The position numbers and the translations under genes are program-made. A stretch of 64,000 nucleotides of DNA from Pseudomonas fluorescens. GTDB lineage: Bacteria > Pseudomonadota > Gammaproteobacteria > Pseudomonadales > Pseudomonadaceae. This document shows positions 51,156-60,057 of this stretch, piece after piece. Position 1 is the first letter of the stretch, and each line of letters begins with the position of its first letter. The stretch spans positions 20,773-84,772 of the forward strand of contig NZ_KZ478007.1 in NCBI RefSeq assembly GCF_002837185.1. Reading direction: 5' to 3'. The notes below the pieces were generated by a model. That model was not told the DNA's origin and did no database searches. It worked only from the letters and a program-made list of their open reading frames with translations.

Positions 51156-54100
51156 GTGCGGCTCAAGTGCATCAAACTGGCGGGGTTCAAATCCTTCGTC
51201 GACCCGACCACGGTGAACTTCCCCAGTAACATGGCGGCGGTGGTCGGGCCCAATGGCTGCGGCAAGTCGAACATCATCGACGCCGTGCGCTGGGTGATGG
51301 GCGAGAGCTCGGCGAAAAACCTGCGCGGCGAGTCGATGACCGACGTCATCTTCAACGGCTCCACCAGCCGCAAACCGGTGAGCCAGGCCAGTATCGAACT
51401 GGTGTTCGACAACTCCGACGGCACCCTGGTCGGCGAATACGCGGCCTACGCGGAAATCTCCATTCGCCGTAAGGTCACGCGCGACAGCCAGAACAGTTAT
51501 TTTCTCAACGGCACCAAATGCCGTCGACGCGACATCACCGATATCTTCCTCGGCACCGGCTTAGGCCCGCGCAGCTATTCGATCATCGAGCAGGGCATGA
51601 TCTCCAAGCTGATCGAAGCCAAGCCCGAAGACCTGCGCAACTTTATCGAGGAAGCGGCCGGCATCTCCAAGTACAAGGAGCGCCGCCGCGAGACCGAAAA
51701 CCGCATTCGCCGCACCCATGAAAACCTCGCCCGCCTGACCGACCTGCGCGAAGAGCTGGAGCGCCAGTTGGAGCGCCTGCACCGCCAGGCCCAGGCCGCC
51801 GAGAAGTATCAGGAATACAAGGCCGAAGAGCGCCAGCTCAAGGCACAACTGTCGGCCCTGCGCTGGCAGGCGCTGAACGACCAGGTCGGCCAGCGTGAAG
51901 CGATCATCGGCACCCAGGAAGTCAGCTTTGAAGCACTGGTGGCCGAGCAGCGCAACGCCGACGCCAGCATCGAACGCCTGCGGGACGGGCACCATGAGCT
52001 GTCCGAGCGCTTCAATCTGGTGCAGGGCCGCTTCTATTCGGTGGGCGGCGACATTGCCCGCGTCGAACAGAGTATCCAGCACGGCCAGCAACGCCTGCGC
52101 CAGCTGCAGGACGATCTGAAGGAAGCCGAGCGCGCGCGCCTGGAGACCGAATCGCACCTGGGCCACGACCGTACCTTGCTGCTGACCCTGGGCGAAGAGC
52201 TGGACATGCTCACCCCCGAGCAGGACATCACCAACGCCGCCGCCGAAGAAGCGGCCGCCGCCCTGGAAGACGCCGAAACCGGCATGCACGGCTGGCAGGA
52301 GCAGTGGGACACGTTCAACCTCACATCCGCCGAACCGCGGCGCCAGGCCGAGGTGCAGCAATCGCGTATCCAGCAACTGGAAACCAGCATGGAGCGCCTG
52401 GCTGAACGCCAGCGCCGCCTGCAGGAAGAGCGCGTGTTACTCGCCGCCGACCCGGAAGACGCGGCGATCATGCAGTTGAGCGAACAGCTGGCCGAAAGCG
52501 AGATGACCCTCGAAGAGCTCGAGGCCAGCGAAGCGCAGCAAGTGGAACGCCTGGAGCAACTGCGTCAGCAATTGCAAACGGCGACCCAGGCGCAGCAACA
52601 GGCCCAAGGTGACCTGCAGCGGCTCAACGGGCGACTGGCCTCATTGGAAGCCTTGCAGCAGGCCGCGCTGGACCCTGGCACCGGCACCGCCGAATGGCTG
52701 CGCGACCAGCACCTGGCCGAGCGTCCGCGTCTGGCCGAAGGCTTGAAGGTCGAGGCCGGTTGGGAACTGGCGGTGGAAACCGTACTGGGCGCCGACCTGC
52801 AAGCCGTGCTGGTGGATGATTTTGGCGGCTTCGACCTTGCGGGTTTCACCCAGGGCGACCTGCGCCTGCTCAGCCCTGCAGCCGATGGCGCGCGCGTGCC
52901 GGGCAGCCTGCTGGACAAGGTCGAGGCGGCGATTGACCTGTCGCCGTGGCTGGGCCAGGTCAAGCCGGTCGAGTCACTTGAGCAAGCCCTGGCCCAACGC
53001 GGCCAATTGGCGGCCGGCGAAAGCTTGATCAGTCGCGACGGCTATTGGGTCGGCCGCCACTTCCTGCGCGTACGCCGTGCCAGTGAGGCCGAAAGCGGTG
53101 TATTGGCCCGTGGCCAGGAGATCGTCAACCTGAGCGCCGAGCGCGAAGAGCGCGAGGCGACGCTGGAAAGCCTGGAAACCGAACTGCAAACCCTGCGCGC
53201 CACCCAGCGCCAGCAAGAGACCGGCCGCGAACACCTGCGCCGCCTGTTACAGGACGAAGCGCGTCAGCAAGGCGAATTGAAAGCGCAACTGTCGGCGAGC
53301 AAGGCCAAGGTCGAGCAACTGACCCTGCGCCGCACCCGCCTTGACGAAGAAGTTGCCGAAATGGGCGAGCAGCGCGCCCTGGAGCACGAACAGATCGGCG
53401 AAGCGCGCCTGCTGTTGCAGGAAGCCCTCGACAGCATGGCCCTGGACACCGAGCAGCGCGAACTGCTGCTGGCCCAGCGCGACAGCCTGCGCGAACGCCT
53501 CGACCGCGTGCGCCAGGAGGCCCGCCAGCACAAAGACCACGCGCACCAACTGGCGGTGCGCCTCGGCTCGCTGCGCGCCCAGCACACCTCCACGGCCCAG
53601 GCCCTTGAGCGCCTGGAGATGCAGTCCGAACGCCTCACCGAAAAGCGCGAGCAGTTGAGCCTCAACCTGGAGGAGGGCGAAGCGCCCCTGGAAGAGCTGC
53701 GCCTCAAGCTTGAAGAGTTGCTCGATAAGCGCATGACCGTCGACGAAGAGCTCAAGACCGCGCAGATCGCCCTGGAGGACGCCGACCGCGAACTGCGCGA
53801 CGCCGAAAAACGCCGCACCACCGCCGAACAGCAATCCCAGCTGATTCGCGGTCAGCTCGAACAGCAGCGCATGGAGTGGCAAGCCCTGACCGTGCGCCGC
53901 AAGACCTTGCAGGACCAGTTGCTCGAAGACGGTTACGACCTGCACGGCGTACTCGACACGCTGACCGCACAGGCCAACGAAAAAGACGCCGAAGAAGAAC
54001 TTGAGCGCATTGCCGCGCGTATCCAGCGACTCGGTGCGATCAACCTCGCGGCCATCGATGAGTACCAGCAGCAGTCCGAGCGCAAACGTTATCTGGACGC

Positions 54101-54644
54101 CCAGAACGCCGACCTGGTCGAAGCGCTGGATACGCTGGAAAACGTGATTCGCAAGATCGACAAGGAAACCCGCAACCGCTTCAAGGATACCTTTGATCAG
54201 ATTAATGGCGGTTTACAGGCGTTATTCCCAAAAGTTTTCGGTGGTGGCAGTGCCTACTTGGAACTGACAGGCGAAGATCTACTCGATACAGGGGTAACGA
54301 TCATGGCGCGGCCTCCGGGCAAGAAGAACAGCACCATCCATTTGTTGTCCGGCGGCGAGAAGGCGCTGACGGCCCTGGCACTGGTATTTGCCATCTTCAA
54401 ACTGAACCCGGCGCCGTTCTGCATGCTCGACGAAGTCGATGCACCGCTGGATGACGCTAACGTTGGACGCTACGCTCGGCTGGTCAAGGAGATGTCCCAG
54501 ACCGTGCAGTTCATCTATATCACCCACAACAAGATCGCCATGGAAATGGCCGATCAATTGATGGGCGTGACGATGCATGAGCCGGGCTGTTCGCGTTTGG
54601 TGGCGGTGGATGTGGAAGAAGCGATGAAGATGGTGGACGCCTAG
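51156..54644 (+). CDS. smc: Chromosome segregation protein SMC
   Basis: A 1162-residue SMC ATPase. Walker A GPNGCGKSN lies at residues 32-40. Long coiled coils (about 170-490 and 670-1000) surround a hinge (about 505-665). The C-terminal head has the ABC signature LSGGEKALTALAL and Walker B FCMLDEVDAPLDD. With ScpA and ScpB it forms the condensin that organises and separates chromosomes. The start is GTG 51156, 2 nt after the GntR stop; this gives the conserved RLKCIKLAGFKSFVDPT. Confidence 0.97.
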   Translation: MRLKCIKLAGFKSFVDPTTVNFPSNMAAVVGPNGCGKSNIIDAVRWVMGESSAKNLRGESMTDVIFNGSTSRKPVSQASIELVFDNSDGTLVGEYAAYAEISIRRKVTRDSQNSYFLNGTKCRRRDITDIFLGTGLGPRSYSIIEQGMISKLIEAKPEDLRNFIEEAAGISKYKERRRETENRIRRTHENLARLTDLREELERQLERLHRQAQAAEKYQEYKAEERQLKAQLSALRWQALNDQVGQREAIIGTQEVSFEALVAEQRNADASIERLRDGHHELSERFNLVQGRFYSVGGDIARVEQSIQHGQQRLRQLQDDLKEAERARLETESHLGHDRTLLLTLGEELDMLTPEQDITNAAAEEAAAALEDAETGMHGWQEQWDTFNLTSAEPRRQAEVQQSRIQQLETSMERLAERQRRLQEERVLLAADPEDAAIMQLSEQLAESEMTLEELEASEAQQVERLEQLRQQLQTATQAQQQAQGDLQRLNGRLASLEALQQAALDPGTGTAEWLRDQHLAERPRLAEGLKVEAGWELAVETVLGADLQAVLVDDFGGFDLAGFTQGDLRLLSPAADGARVPGSLLDKVEAAIDLSPWLGQVKPVESLEQALAQRGQLAAGESLISRDGYWVGRHFLRVRRASEAESGVLARGQEIVNLSAEREEREATLESLETELQTLRATQRQQETGREHLRRLLQDEARQQGELKAQLSASKAKVEQLTLRRTRLDEEVAEMGEQRALEHEQIGEARLLLQEALDSMALDTEQRELLLAQRDSLRERLDRVRQEARQHKDHAHQLAVRLGSLRAQHTSTAQALERLEMQSERLTEKREQLSLNLEEGEAPLEELRLKLEELLDKRMTVDEELKTAQIALEDADRELRDAEKRRTTAEQQSQLIRGQLEQQRMEWQALTVRRKTLQDQLLEDGYDLHGVLDTLTAQANEKDAEEELERIAARIQRLGAINLAAIDEYQQQSERKRYLDAQNADLVEALDTLENVIRKIDKETRNRFKDTFDQINGGLQALFPKVFGGGSAYLELTGEDLLDTGVTIMARPPGKKNSTIHLLSGGEKALTALALVFAIFKLNPAPFCMLDEVDAPLDDANVGRYARLVKEMSQTVQFIYITHNKIAMEMADQLMGVTMHEPGCSRLVAVDVEEAMKMVDA

Positions 54645-54949
54645 CGGCGTAGCGCCAAGTTGCAAGCGGCAAGCTGCAAGTGAGTTGGCTTGAGCTTGCG
54701 GCTTATAGCTTGAAGCTTGAAGCTTGAAGCTCGTAGCTCACAGTCACCCCCGGCGTAAGAAGAAGGTACTGGCGAACGAAAGTGCCAATCCGATACATCT
54801 CTCGCCAACTGTGCTAATTTAATGTCAATTTTTCGTACGCGTGGGCAAAACGTCAGTCAGAACATAGAGTTGGCGCCACGTTTTAAAGCGGTTTGCACGG
54901 TGCTAAACCCCTTATTTTTCAGCATTTTTTATTAGAGGCACGGGATTAC
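54645..54949. repeat. smc-zipA intergenic region with GAAGCTT-type repeats
   Basis: 54657-54735 holds AAGCTGCAAG, GCTTATAGCTTG and two perfect GAAGCTT units (54712-54725) plus a variant, the same family as at 9587 and 41591. Downstream, 54770-54950 is AT-richer and should carry the zipA promoter. No gene is supported. Confidence 0.8.
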
Positions 54950-55813
54950 ATGGAAATCGGTCTGCGCGAGTGGCTGATCGTCATCGGCATCATTGTCATT
55001 GCCGGTATTCTTTTTGATGGCTGGCGCCGTATGCGCGGTGGCAAGGGCAAGCTTAAATTCCGCTTGGACCGAAACCTGTCCAACCTGCCTGACGACGACG
55101 GCAGCGCCGAGCTGCTGGGGCCGCCCCGTGTGCTGGATACCCACAAGGAACCGCAGCTGGACGAGCACGACTTGCCGTCGATGAGCGCGCCGGTGCGTGA
55201 AGCCCGGGAGTCGTCGTCCAAGCGTGGCAAGCGCGGCAGTGCCGGCGTGGCCGAGCCGCATCAGGGCGACCTGAACCTGGATGTCGATGAAGGCCCGAGC
55301 TTCAGCAGCCGCGACGATGATTTCCCGGATGAAAACAGCGGCAAGGCACCGTCGCGCCAATCGGTCAACGATCAGCCGGCTGCCGAAGAGGTATTGGTGA
55401 TCAGTGTGATCTGCCGCGATGCCGGTGGCTTCAAAGGCCCGGCCCTGTTGCAGAACATCCTTGAGAGCGGCCTGCGCTTTGGCGAGATGGATATTTTCCA
55501 CCGTCACGAAAGCATGGCCGGCAACGGCGAAGTACTGTTCTCCATGGCCAACGCGGTCAAGCCCGGCACGTTCGACCTGGACGACATCGACCTGTTCAGC
55601 ACCCCGGCGGTCAGTTTCTTCCTCGGTCTGCCAGGCCCGCGTCACCCCAAGCAAGCGTTCGACGTGATGGTGGCCGCGGCCCGCAAGCTGTCCCAGGAAC
55701 TCAACGGCGAGCTCAAGGACGACCAACGCAGCGTCCTCACCGCCCAGACCATCGAGCATTACCGTCAGCGCATCGTCGAGTTCGAGCGTCGCGCCCTGAC
55801 ACAGAAACGCTGA
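54950..55813 (+). CDS. zipA: Cell division protein ZipA
   Basis: A 287-residue inner-membrane protein with one N-terminal helix (LREWLIVIGIIVIAGILF, about 4-22), a charged and proline-poor linker, and a C-terminal FtsZ-binding domain from about 150 (VLVISVICRDAGGFKGPALLQ, GEVLFSMANAVKPGTF). It anchors and bundles FtsZ at the Z-ring. ATG 54950 places the membrane helix at the N-terminus as in the family. Order smc-zipA-ligA is conserved in pseudomonads. Confidence 0.96.
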   Translation: MEIGLREWLIVIGIIVIAGILFDGWRRMRGGKGKLKFRLDRNLSNLPDDDGSAELLGPPRVLDTHKEPQLDEHDLPSMSAPVREARESSSKRGKRGSAGVAEPHQGDLNLDVDEGPSFSSRDDDFPDENSGKAPSRQSVNDQPAAEEVLVISVICRDAGGFKGPALLQNILESGLRFGEMDIFHRHESMAGNGEVLFSMANAVKPGTFDLDDIDLFSTPAVSFFLGLPGPRHPKQAFDVMVAAARKLSQELNGELKDDQRSVLTAQTIEHYRQRIVEFERRALTQKR

Positions 55814-55900
55814 GGATTGCGCCTCGGCGTTGTCAGTAGAATAAGCGCACTAACATATTGAGCAGCTTCGGCTGCTCTTTTGCTTTATGAGAGAACACCC

Positions 55901-58258
55901 ATGACCGCCGCCCATACCCGCATCCTCGAACTGCGCGCTGAACTGGATCAGCACAACTACCGTTATCACGTCCTCGACGAGCCGAGCATTCCGGATGCCG
56001 AGTACGACCGGTTGTTCCATGAGCTCAAGGCGCTGGAAGCCGAGCATCCGGAGCTGGTGACGCGTGATTCGCCGACACAGCGGGTCGGCAGCGCGGCGCT
56101 GTCGGCGTTTACTCAAGTCCGGCATGAAATCCCCATGCTCAGCCTCGGCAACGCTTTCGATGAAGCGACCATGCTGGAATTCGACCGCCGGGTGACCGAG
56201 GGCCTGGATCTGCCGGCCGGCGACCTGTTCGCCAGCGTCGAATACAGTTGCGAGCCAAAGCTGGATGGCCTGGCGGTCAGCCTGTTGTATCAGGACGGCG
56301 AACTGGTGCGCGGCGCCACTCGCGGCGACGGAACCACCGGCGAAGACATCAGCGTCAATGTGCGCACCGTGCGCAACATTCCGTTGAAGCTGCACGGCAG
56401 CGGTTGGCCGGCCACCCTGGAAGTGCGCGGTGAAGTGTTCATGTCCAAGGCCGGTTTCGAGCGCCTGAACGCCTCGCAACTGGAGGTCGGCGGCAAGACC
56501 TTCGCCAACCCGCGCAACGCGGCGGCCGGCAGCCTGCGCCAACTGGATTCGAAGATCACCGCCAGTCGTCCGTTGGAATTCTGCTGCTATGGCATCGGCC
56601 AGGTGACGACGGATATCAGTGACACTCATATCGGCAACCTGAAGCAGTTGCAGAAGTGGGGCATGCCGATCAGTCATGAACTGAAACTGGCCAAGGGCAT
56701 TCAGGAATGCCTGGACTACTACCGCGACATCGGTGAACGGCGCAACAGCCTGTCGTACGAGATCGACGGGGTGGTATTCAAGGTCAACAGCATCGCGGCC
56801 CAGCGGGAGCTGGGCTTCCGCGCCCGCGAGCCGCGCTGGGCCATTGCGCATAAATTCCCGGCCATGGAAGAACTGACCGAGTTGCTCGACGTGGAATTCC
56901 AGGTCGGCCGCACCGGCGCCGTCACGCCCGTGGCGCGTTTGAAACCGGTCAAGGTTGCCGGCGTGACCGTGTCCAACGCCACCCTGCACAACATGGACGA
57001 AGTGGCGCGCCTGGGCCTGATGATCGGCGATACGGTGATCATCCGCCGCGCTGGGGACGTGATCCCGCAGGTGGTGTCGGTGGTCACCGAGCGTCGCCCG
57101 GAGCACGCGCGCGCGGTGCAGATCCCTGAAAGTTGCCCGGTGTGCGGTTCCCACGTAGAGCGCACGCAACTGGTCAAGCGCAGCAAGGGCAAGGAAACCG
57201 TCAGCGACGGCGCGGTGTACCGCTGCGTCGGGCGCCTGGCCTGTGGCGCGCAGCTCAAGCAGGCGATCATTCATTTCGTCTCGCGCCGTGCCATGGACAT
57301 CGACGGCCTGGGCGACAAAACCATCGAGCAACTGGTGGATGAAAAACTCATCGGCTCGCCGGCCGACCTCTACAAACTCAAGTACGAGCAGATCATCGAC
57401 CTGGAAGGCTTTGCCGATATTTCCAGCAAAAAGCTGATCGCCGCCATCGAAAACAGCAAGACGCCGACCCTGGCGCGGTTTATCTACGCCCTGGGCATTC
57501 CCGATGTGGGCGAGGAGACCGCCAAGGTGCTGGCGCGCTCCCTGGCTTCCCTGGAACGGGTGCAGAAGGCTCTGCCGGAAGTGCTGACGTACTTGCCGGA
57601 CGTAGGCCTGGAAGTGGCGCACGAGATCCATAGCTTCTTTGAAGACAGCCATAACCAGGAGGTGATTGGCGCGCTGCTGTCGCCCGATGAGTGCGCCCTG
57701 CAATTGCAGGAGCAGGGCGACCTGAGTGCCGAGTTCGCCGCCAGCACCACCCTGGGCGGCCTGCTCGACAAGCTGCACGTGCCCTCCGTGGGACCGGGCG
57801 CGGCGCAGAAACTGGCGGACAAGTTCGGCAGCCTCGAAGGCGTGATCAAGGCCGACTGGCTGGACATGCGCCAGGCCCTGCCCGAGAAACAGGCCAAGGC
57901 CGTGCGCGACTTTTTTGATAGCGAGGACAACGCCCACCGCGCCCTGGCCATCGAGCAGCAGCTCAAGGACTTCGGCATGCACTGGCAGAGCGAGAAAAAG
58001 GTCGTCGAAGGCCTGCCGGAAGCCGGGCATACCTGGGTGCTCACCGGCTCCCTGGAGTTGATGAGCCGCGATGTGGCCAAGGACAAACTCGAAAGCCTGG
58101 GCGCCAAGGTGGCCGGTTCCGTTTCGGCGAAGACCCACTGCGTGGTGGCCGGGCCGGGCGCCGGCTCCAAATTGGCCAAGGCCAGCGAACTGGGGCTCAA
58201 AGTGCTCGACGAAGAGGCCTTCGTCGCCTTCCTGGCCAAGCACAACATCGCGGTCTGA
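55901..58258 (+). CDS. ligA: NAD-dependent DNA ligase LigA
   Basis: A 785-residue ligase sealing nicks in replication and repair. Adenylation domain with nucleophile lysine in CEPKLDGLAVS (about residue 118), OB fold, zinc finger (CPVCGSHVERT and YRCVGRLACG), helix-hairpin-helix region, and a C-terminal BRCT domain (TWVLTGSLELMSRD). It is about 110 residues longer than E. coli LigA, as in other Pseudomonas LigA proteins. ATG 55901 has GAGAGA upstream and starts the Ia domain (HNYRYHVLDEP follows). Confidence 0.97.
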   Translation: MTAAHTRILELRAELDQHNYRYHVLDEPSIPDAEYDRLFHELKALEAEHPELVTRDSPTQRVGSAALSAFTQVRHEIPMLSLGNAFDEATMLEFDRRVTEGLDLPAGDLFASVEYSCEPKLDGLAVSLLYQDGELVRGATRGDGTTGEDISVNVRTVRNIPLKLHGSGWPATLEVRGEVFMSKAGFERLNASQLEVGGKTFANPRNAAAGSLRQLDSKITASRPLEFCCYGIGQVTTDISDTHIGNLKQLQKWGMPISHELKLAKGIQECLDYYRDIGERRNSLSYEIDGVVFKVNSIAAQRELGFRAREPRWAIAHKFPAMEELTELLDVEFQVGRTGAVTPVARLKPVKVAGVTVSNATLHNMDEVARLGLMIGDTVIIRRAGDVIPQVVSVVTERRPEHARAVQIPESCPVCGSHVERTQLVKRSKGKETVSDGAVYRCVGRLACGAQLKQAIIHFVSRRAMDIDGLGDKTIEQLVDEKLIGSPADLYKLKYEQIIDLEGFADISSKKLIAAIENSKTPTLARFIYALGIPDVGEETAKVLARSLASLERVQKALPEVLTYLPDVGLEVAHEIHSFFEDSHNQEVIGALLSPDECALQLQEQGDLSAEFAASTTLGGLLDKLHVPSVGPGAAQKLADKFGSLEGVIKADWLDMRQALPEKQAKAVRDFFDSEDNAHRALAIEQQLKDFGMHWQSEKKVVEGLPEAGHTWVLTGSLELMSRDVAKDKLESLGAKVAGSVSAKTHCVVAGPGAGSKLAKASELGLKVLDEEAFVAFLAKHNIAV

Positions 58259-58267
58259 TTGCATCCT

Positions 58268-58308
58268 GTGGCGAGGGAGCAAGCTCGCGCCGGGCTGCGA
58301 AGCAGCCC
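58268..58308. repeat. Single degenerate repeat of the TGTGGCGAGGGAGC type with hairpin
   Basis: TGTGGCGAGGGAGCAAGCTCGC is followed by a GGGCTGC (58292-58298), GAA loop and GCAGCCC (58302-58308) hairpin. It resembles a third Pseudomonas REP-like family, here in one copy just behind ligA, where the hairpin could also serve as a terminator. Confidence 0.6.
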
Positions 58309-58378
58309 CTCTCCAGGAAAGTGGAACGATCCCGAGCGGTAAATGATCTAGTCTCAGTCACCCTTGGGAGAGATCGCC

Positions 58379-59545
58379 ATGTTCCGCTACTTCGAGCAAC
58401 TCAGCACGCGCATCGCCGCACCGTTCATGGCCGGATCCTCGCGTAACAGCAAGGTATGGCAATGCCGCTGCGGCCAGTCCTTGTTCTTTCGCAACAGCCA
58501 ATGCCTGGCCTGCTCGGCGCTGCTGGGCTACCACCCGCAGCAAAGCCGCCTGTCTTCACTGCAACCCGGTCCCGTGGCCGACACCTGGCTGATGGACGCC
58601 AACCTCGACGCCGGCGCCTTTCGCCGCTGCGCCAACCTCCAGACCCCGGCGGCGTGCAACTGGCTGATCCCGGCGCACAGCACCTCGGCCCTGTGCGTGG
58701 CGTGCAGCCTGAACCGCACCATCCCTGATTTGTCCATCGCGGAAAATCCCGAGCGCTGGCGCAAGGTGGAAACCGCCAAGCGCCGACTGGTCGCCCAGCT
58801 GGTCAGCCTGGGCCTGCAGGTGGTGCCCAAAAGCGTCAACGAAGACACCGGCCTGGCGTTCGACTTCGTCGGCATCGACCTGCAAGGTAATGCGCCCACT
58901 ACCGGTCACGCCAACGGCCTGATCACCCTCGATATCAAGGAAGCTGACGACGCCCATCGTGAAAAGGTTCGCGTGCAGATGCATGAGCCCTACCGCACCT
59001 TGCTCGGTCACTTTCGCCATGAGGTCGGCCATTATTACTGGGATCGCCTGATCGCCAACAGCCACTGGCTCGAGCCGTTTCGCAACCTGTTCGGCGACGA
59101 ACGCGCCAGTTACGCCGACGCGCTCGACCAGCATTACCAGAACGGCCCACGCCCGGACTGGCAGCAAACCTGCGTCAGCGCCTATGCCACCATGCACCCC
59201 TGGGAAGACTGGGCCGAGACCTGGGCGCATTACCTGCACATGATGGATGCGGTCGACACCGCCCTGGGGTTTGGCATGAGCGCTCGGGAGATGGACCTCG
59301 ATTACCAGCCGTTTCCCCTGAGCACCTTGTACGACCCCGAACACCCTGGCGGGGCGGCGTTCCTCTCCTTCGTCAATGCCTGGATCGAACTGGCCGGCAT
59401 GCTCAACGAACTGTCGCGCAGCATGGGCCAGCCGGACTTCTACCCCTTCGTGCTGCCCCCGGCGGTGATTGCCAAGCTGCACTTTATCCACCTGGTCATC
59501 CAGGAAGAGGGTGGCAGGGCCGATGAGGTGCTGCAGGCACAATGA
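58379..59545 (+). CDS. Putative zinc metallopeptidase with N-terminal zinc ribbon
   Basis: A 388-residue protein. Residues about 30-50 hold two CxxC-like pairs (CRCGQ and CLAC) forming a zinc ribbon; a further cysteine group is in AACNW and LCVACSLNRT (about 92-115). A metallopeptidase site HEVGH lies near residue 218 in GHFRHEVGHYYWDRL, followed by a conserved Trp/Glu region (HPWEDWAETWAHYLHMMD) that probably supplies the third ligand. It corresponds to the family annotated as putative zinc-binding metallopeptidases of unknown role. No signal peptide. ATG 58379 has GGGAGAG upstream. Confidence 0.85.
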   Translation: MFRYFEQLSTRIAAPFMAGSSRNSKVWQCRCGQSLFFRNSQCLACSALLGYHPQQSRLSSLQPGPVADTWLMDANLDAGAFRRCANLQTPAACNWLIPAHSTSALCVACSLNRTIPDLSIAENPERWRKVETAKRRLVAQLVSLGLQVVPKSVNEDTGLAFDFVGIDLQGNAPTTGHANGLITLDIKEADDAHREKVRVQMHEPYRTLLGHFRHEVGHYYWDRLIANSHWLEPFRNLFGDERASYADALDQHYQNGPRPDWQQTCVSAYATMHPWEDWAETWAHYLHMMDAVDTALGFGMSAREMDLDYQPFPLSTLYDPEHPGGAAFLSFVNAWIELAGMLNELSRSMGQPDFYPFVLPPAVIAKLHFIHLVIQEEGGRADEVLQAQ

Positions 59546-59551
59546 TGAAAT

Positions 59552-59687
59552 GTGCGAGGGCAAGCCCTGATACCAGTCTGTAGGAGCACGCTTGCTCGCG
59601 AAAAATTTACAGGCACCGCGTTCATTCAGAAAGCACGCGTTATCGTTGACGTTTTTCGCGAGCAAGCTCGCTCCTACAGAGTGGCTG
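59552..59687. repeat. Composite REP region: partial GTGGGAGG-type arm plus complete GTAGGAGCG REPIN
   Basis: A left arm GTGCGAGGGCAAGCCCTGAT at 59552 is followed by a REPIN from GTAGGAGCACGCTTGCTCGC (59580) to CTCGCTCCTAC (59687). The same junction, CAAGCCCT then about 15 nt then GTAGGAGC, occurs at 36861-36890; here the right outer arm is missing and the inner loop is in the opposite orientation. Confidence 0.85.
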
Positions 59688-59745
59688 GGATAGCGTCATT
59701 GTTGAGGGCCATGGCAAGTACTTGAAGCTTCTCATTTTTTTACGG

Positions 59746-59773
59746 TTGTAACTTCCGATGAGATCGGTACAAT
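59746..59773 (+). promoter_or_regulatory. Promoter of the 4.5S RNA gene
   Basis: TTGTAA at 59746-59751 and TACAAT at 59768-59773 with a 16-bp spacer, followed by a GC-rich discriminator and the RNA start about 25 nt on. A good match to the sigma70 consensus for a constitutive RNA gene. Confidence 0.7.
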
Positions 59774-59796
59774 GGCCCCGCTTGCCGAGAGGCCAG

Positions 59797-59928
59797 CGTC
59801 GTTATGGTGACCCCATCGGTCCCCCCGCAACGATTACCCGTGAACCTGGTCAGAGCCGGAAGGCAGCAGCCACAGCGGGAACATTGTGTGCCGGGGTGTG
59901 GCTGGTGGGGTTGCCTCCATAACGCTCC
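59797..59928 (+). ncRNA. ffs: 4.5S RNA of the signal recognition particle
   Basis: The conserved SRP apical domain GGTCAGAGCCGGAAGGCAGC followed by AGCCACAGCGGG is at 59848-59880, with the matching strand ending GTGTGGCTGGTGGGG. CGTTATGG at 59800 pairs with CCATAACG at 59917, closing the long hairpin. The RNA binds Ffh to target membrane proteins co-translationally. Exact ends are estimated from the pairing; processing may trim them. Confidence 0.93.
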
Positions 59929-60057
59929 CTTCTGTAATACCCCCCAAAATCTCAATTATTCAGCCAGTCATCTGTGACGCTTATTGCGCAGTGCATGAAG
60001 ACCCTTCCACGACTGGTGGCATACTCCCAAGCGTCTTTCCCCTGGCCATGAGGCTGT

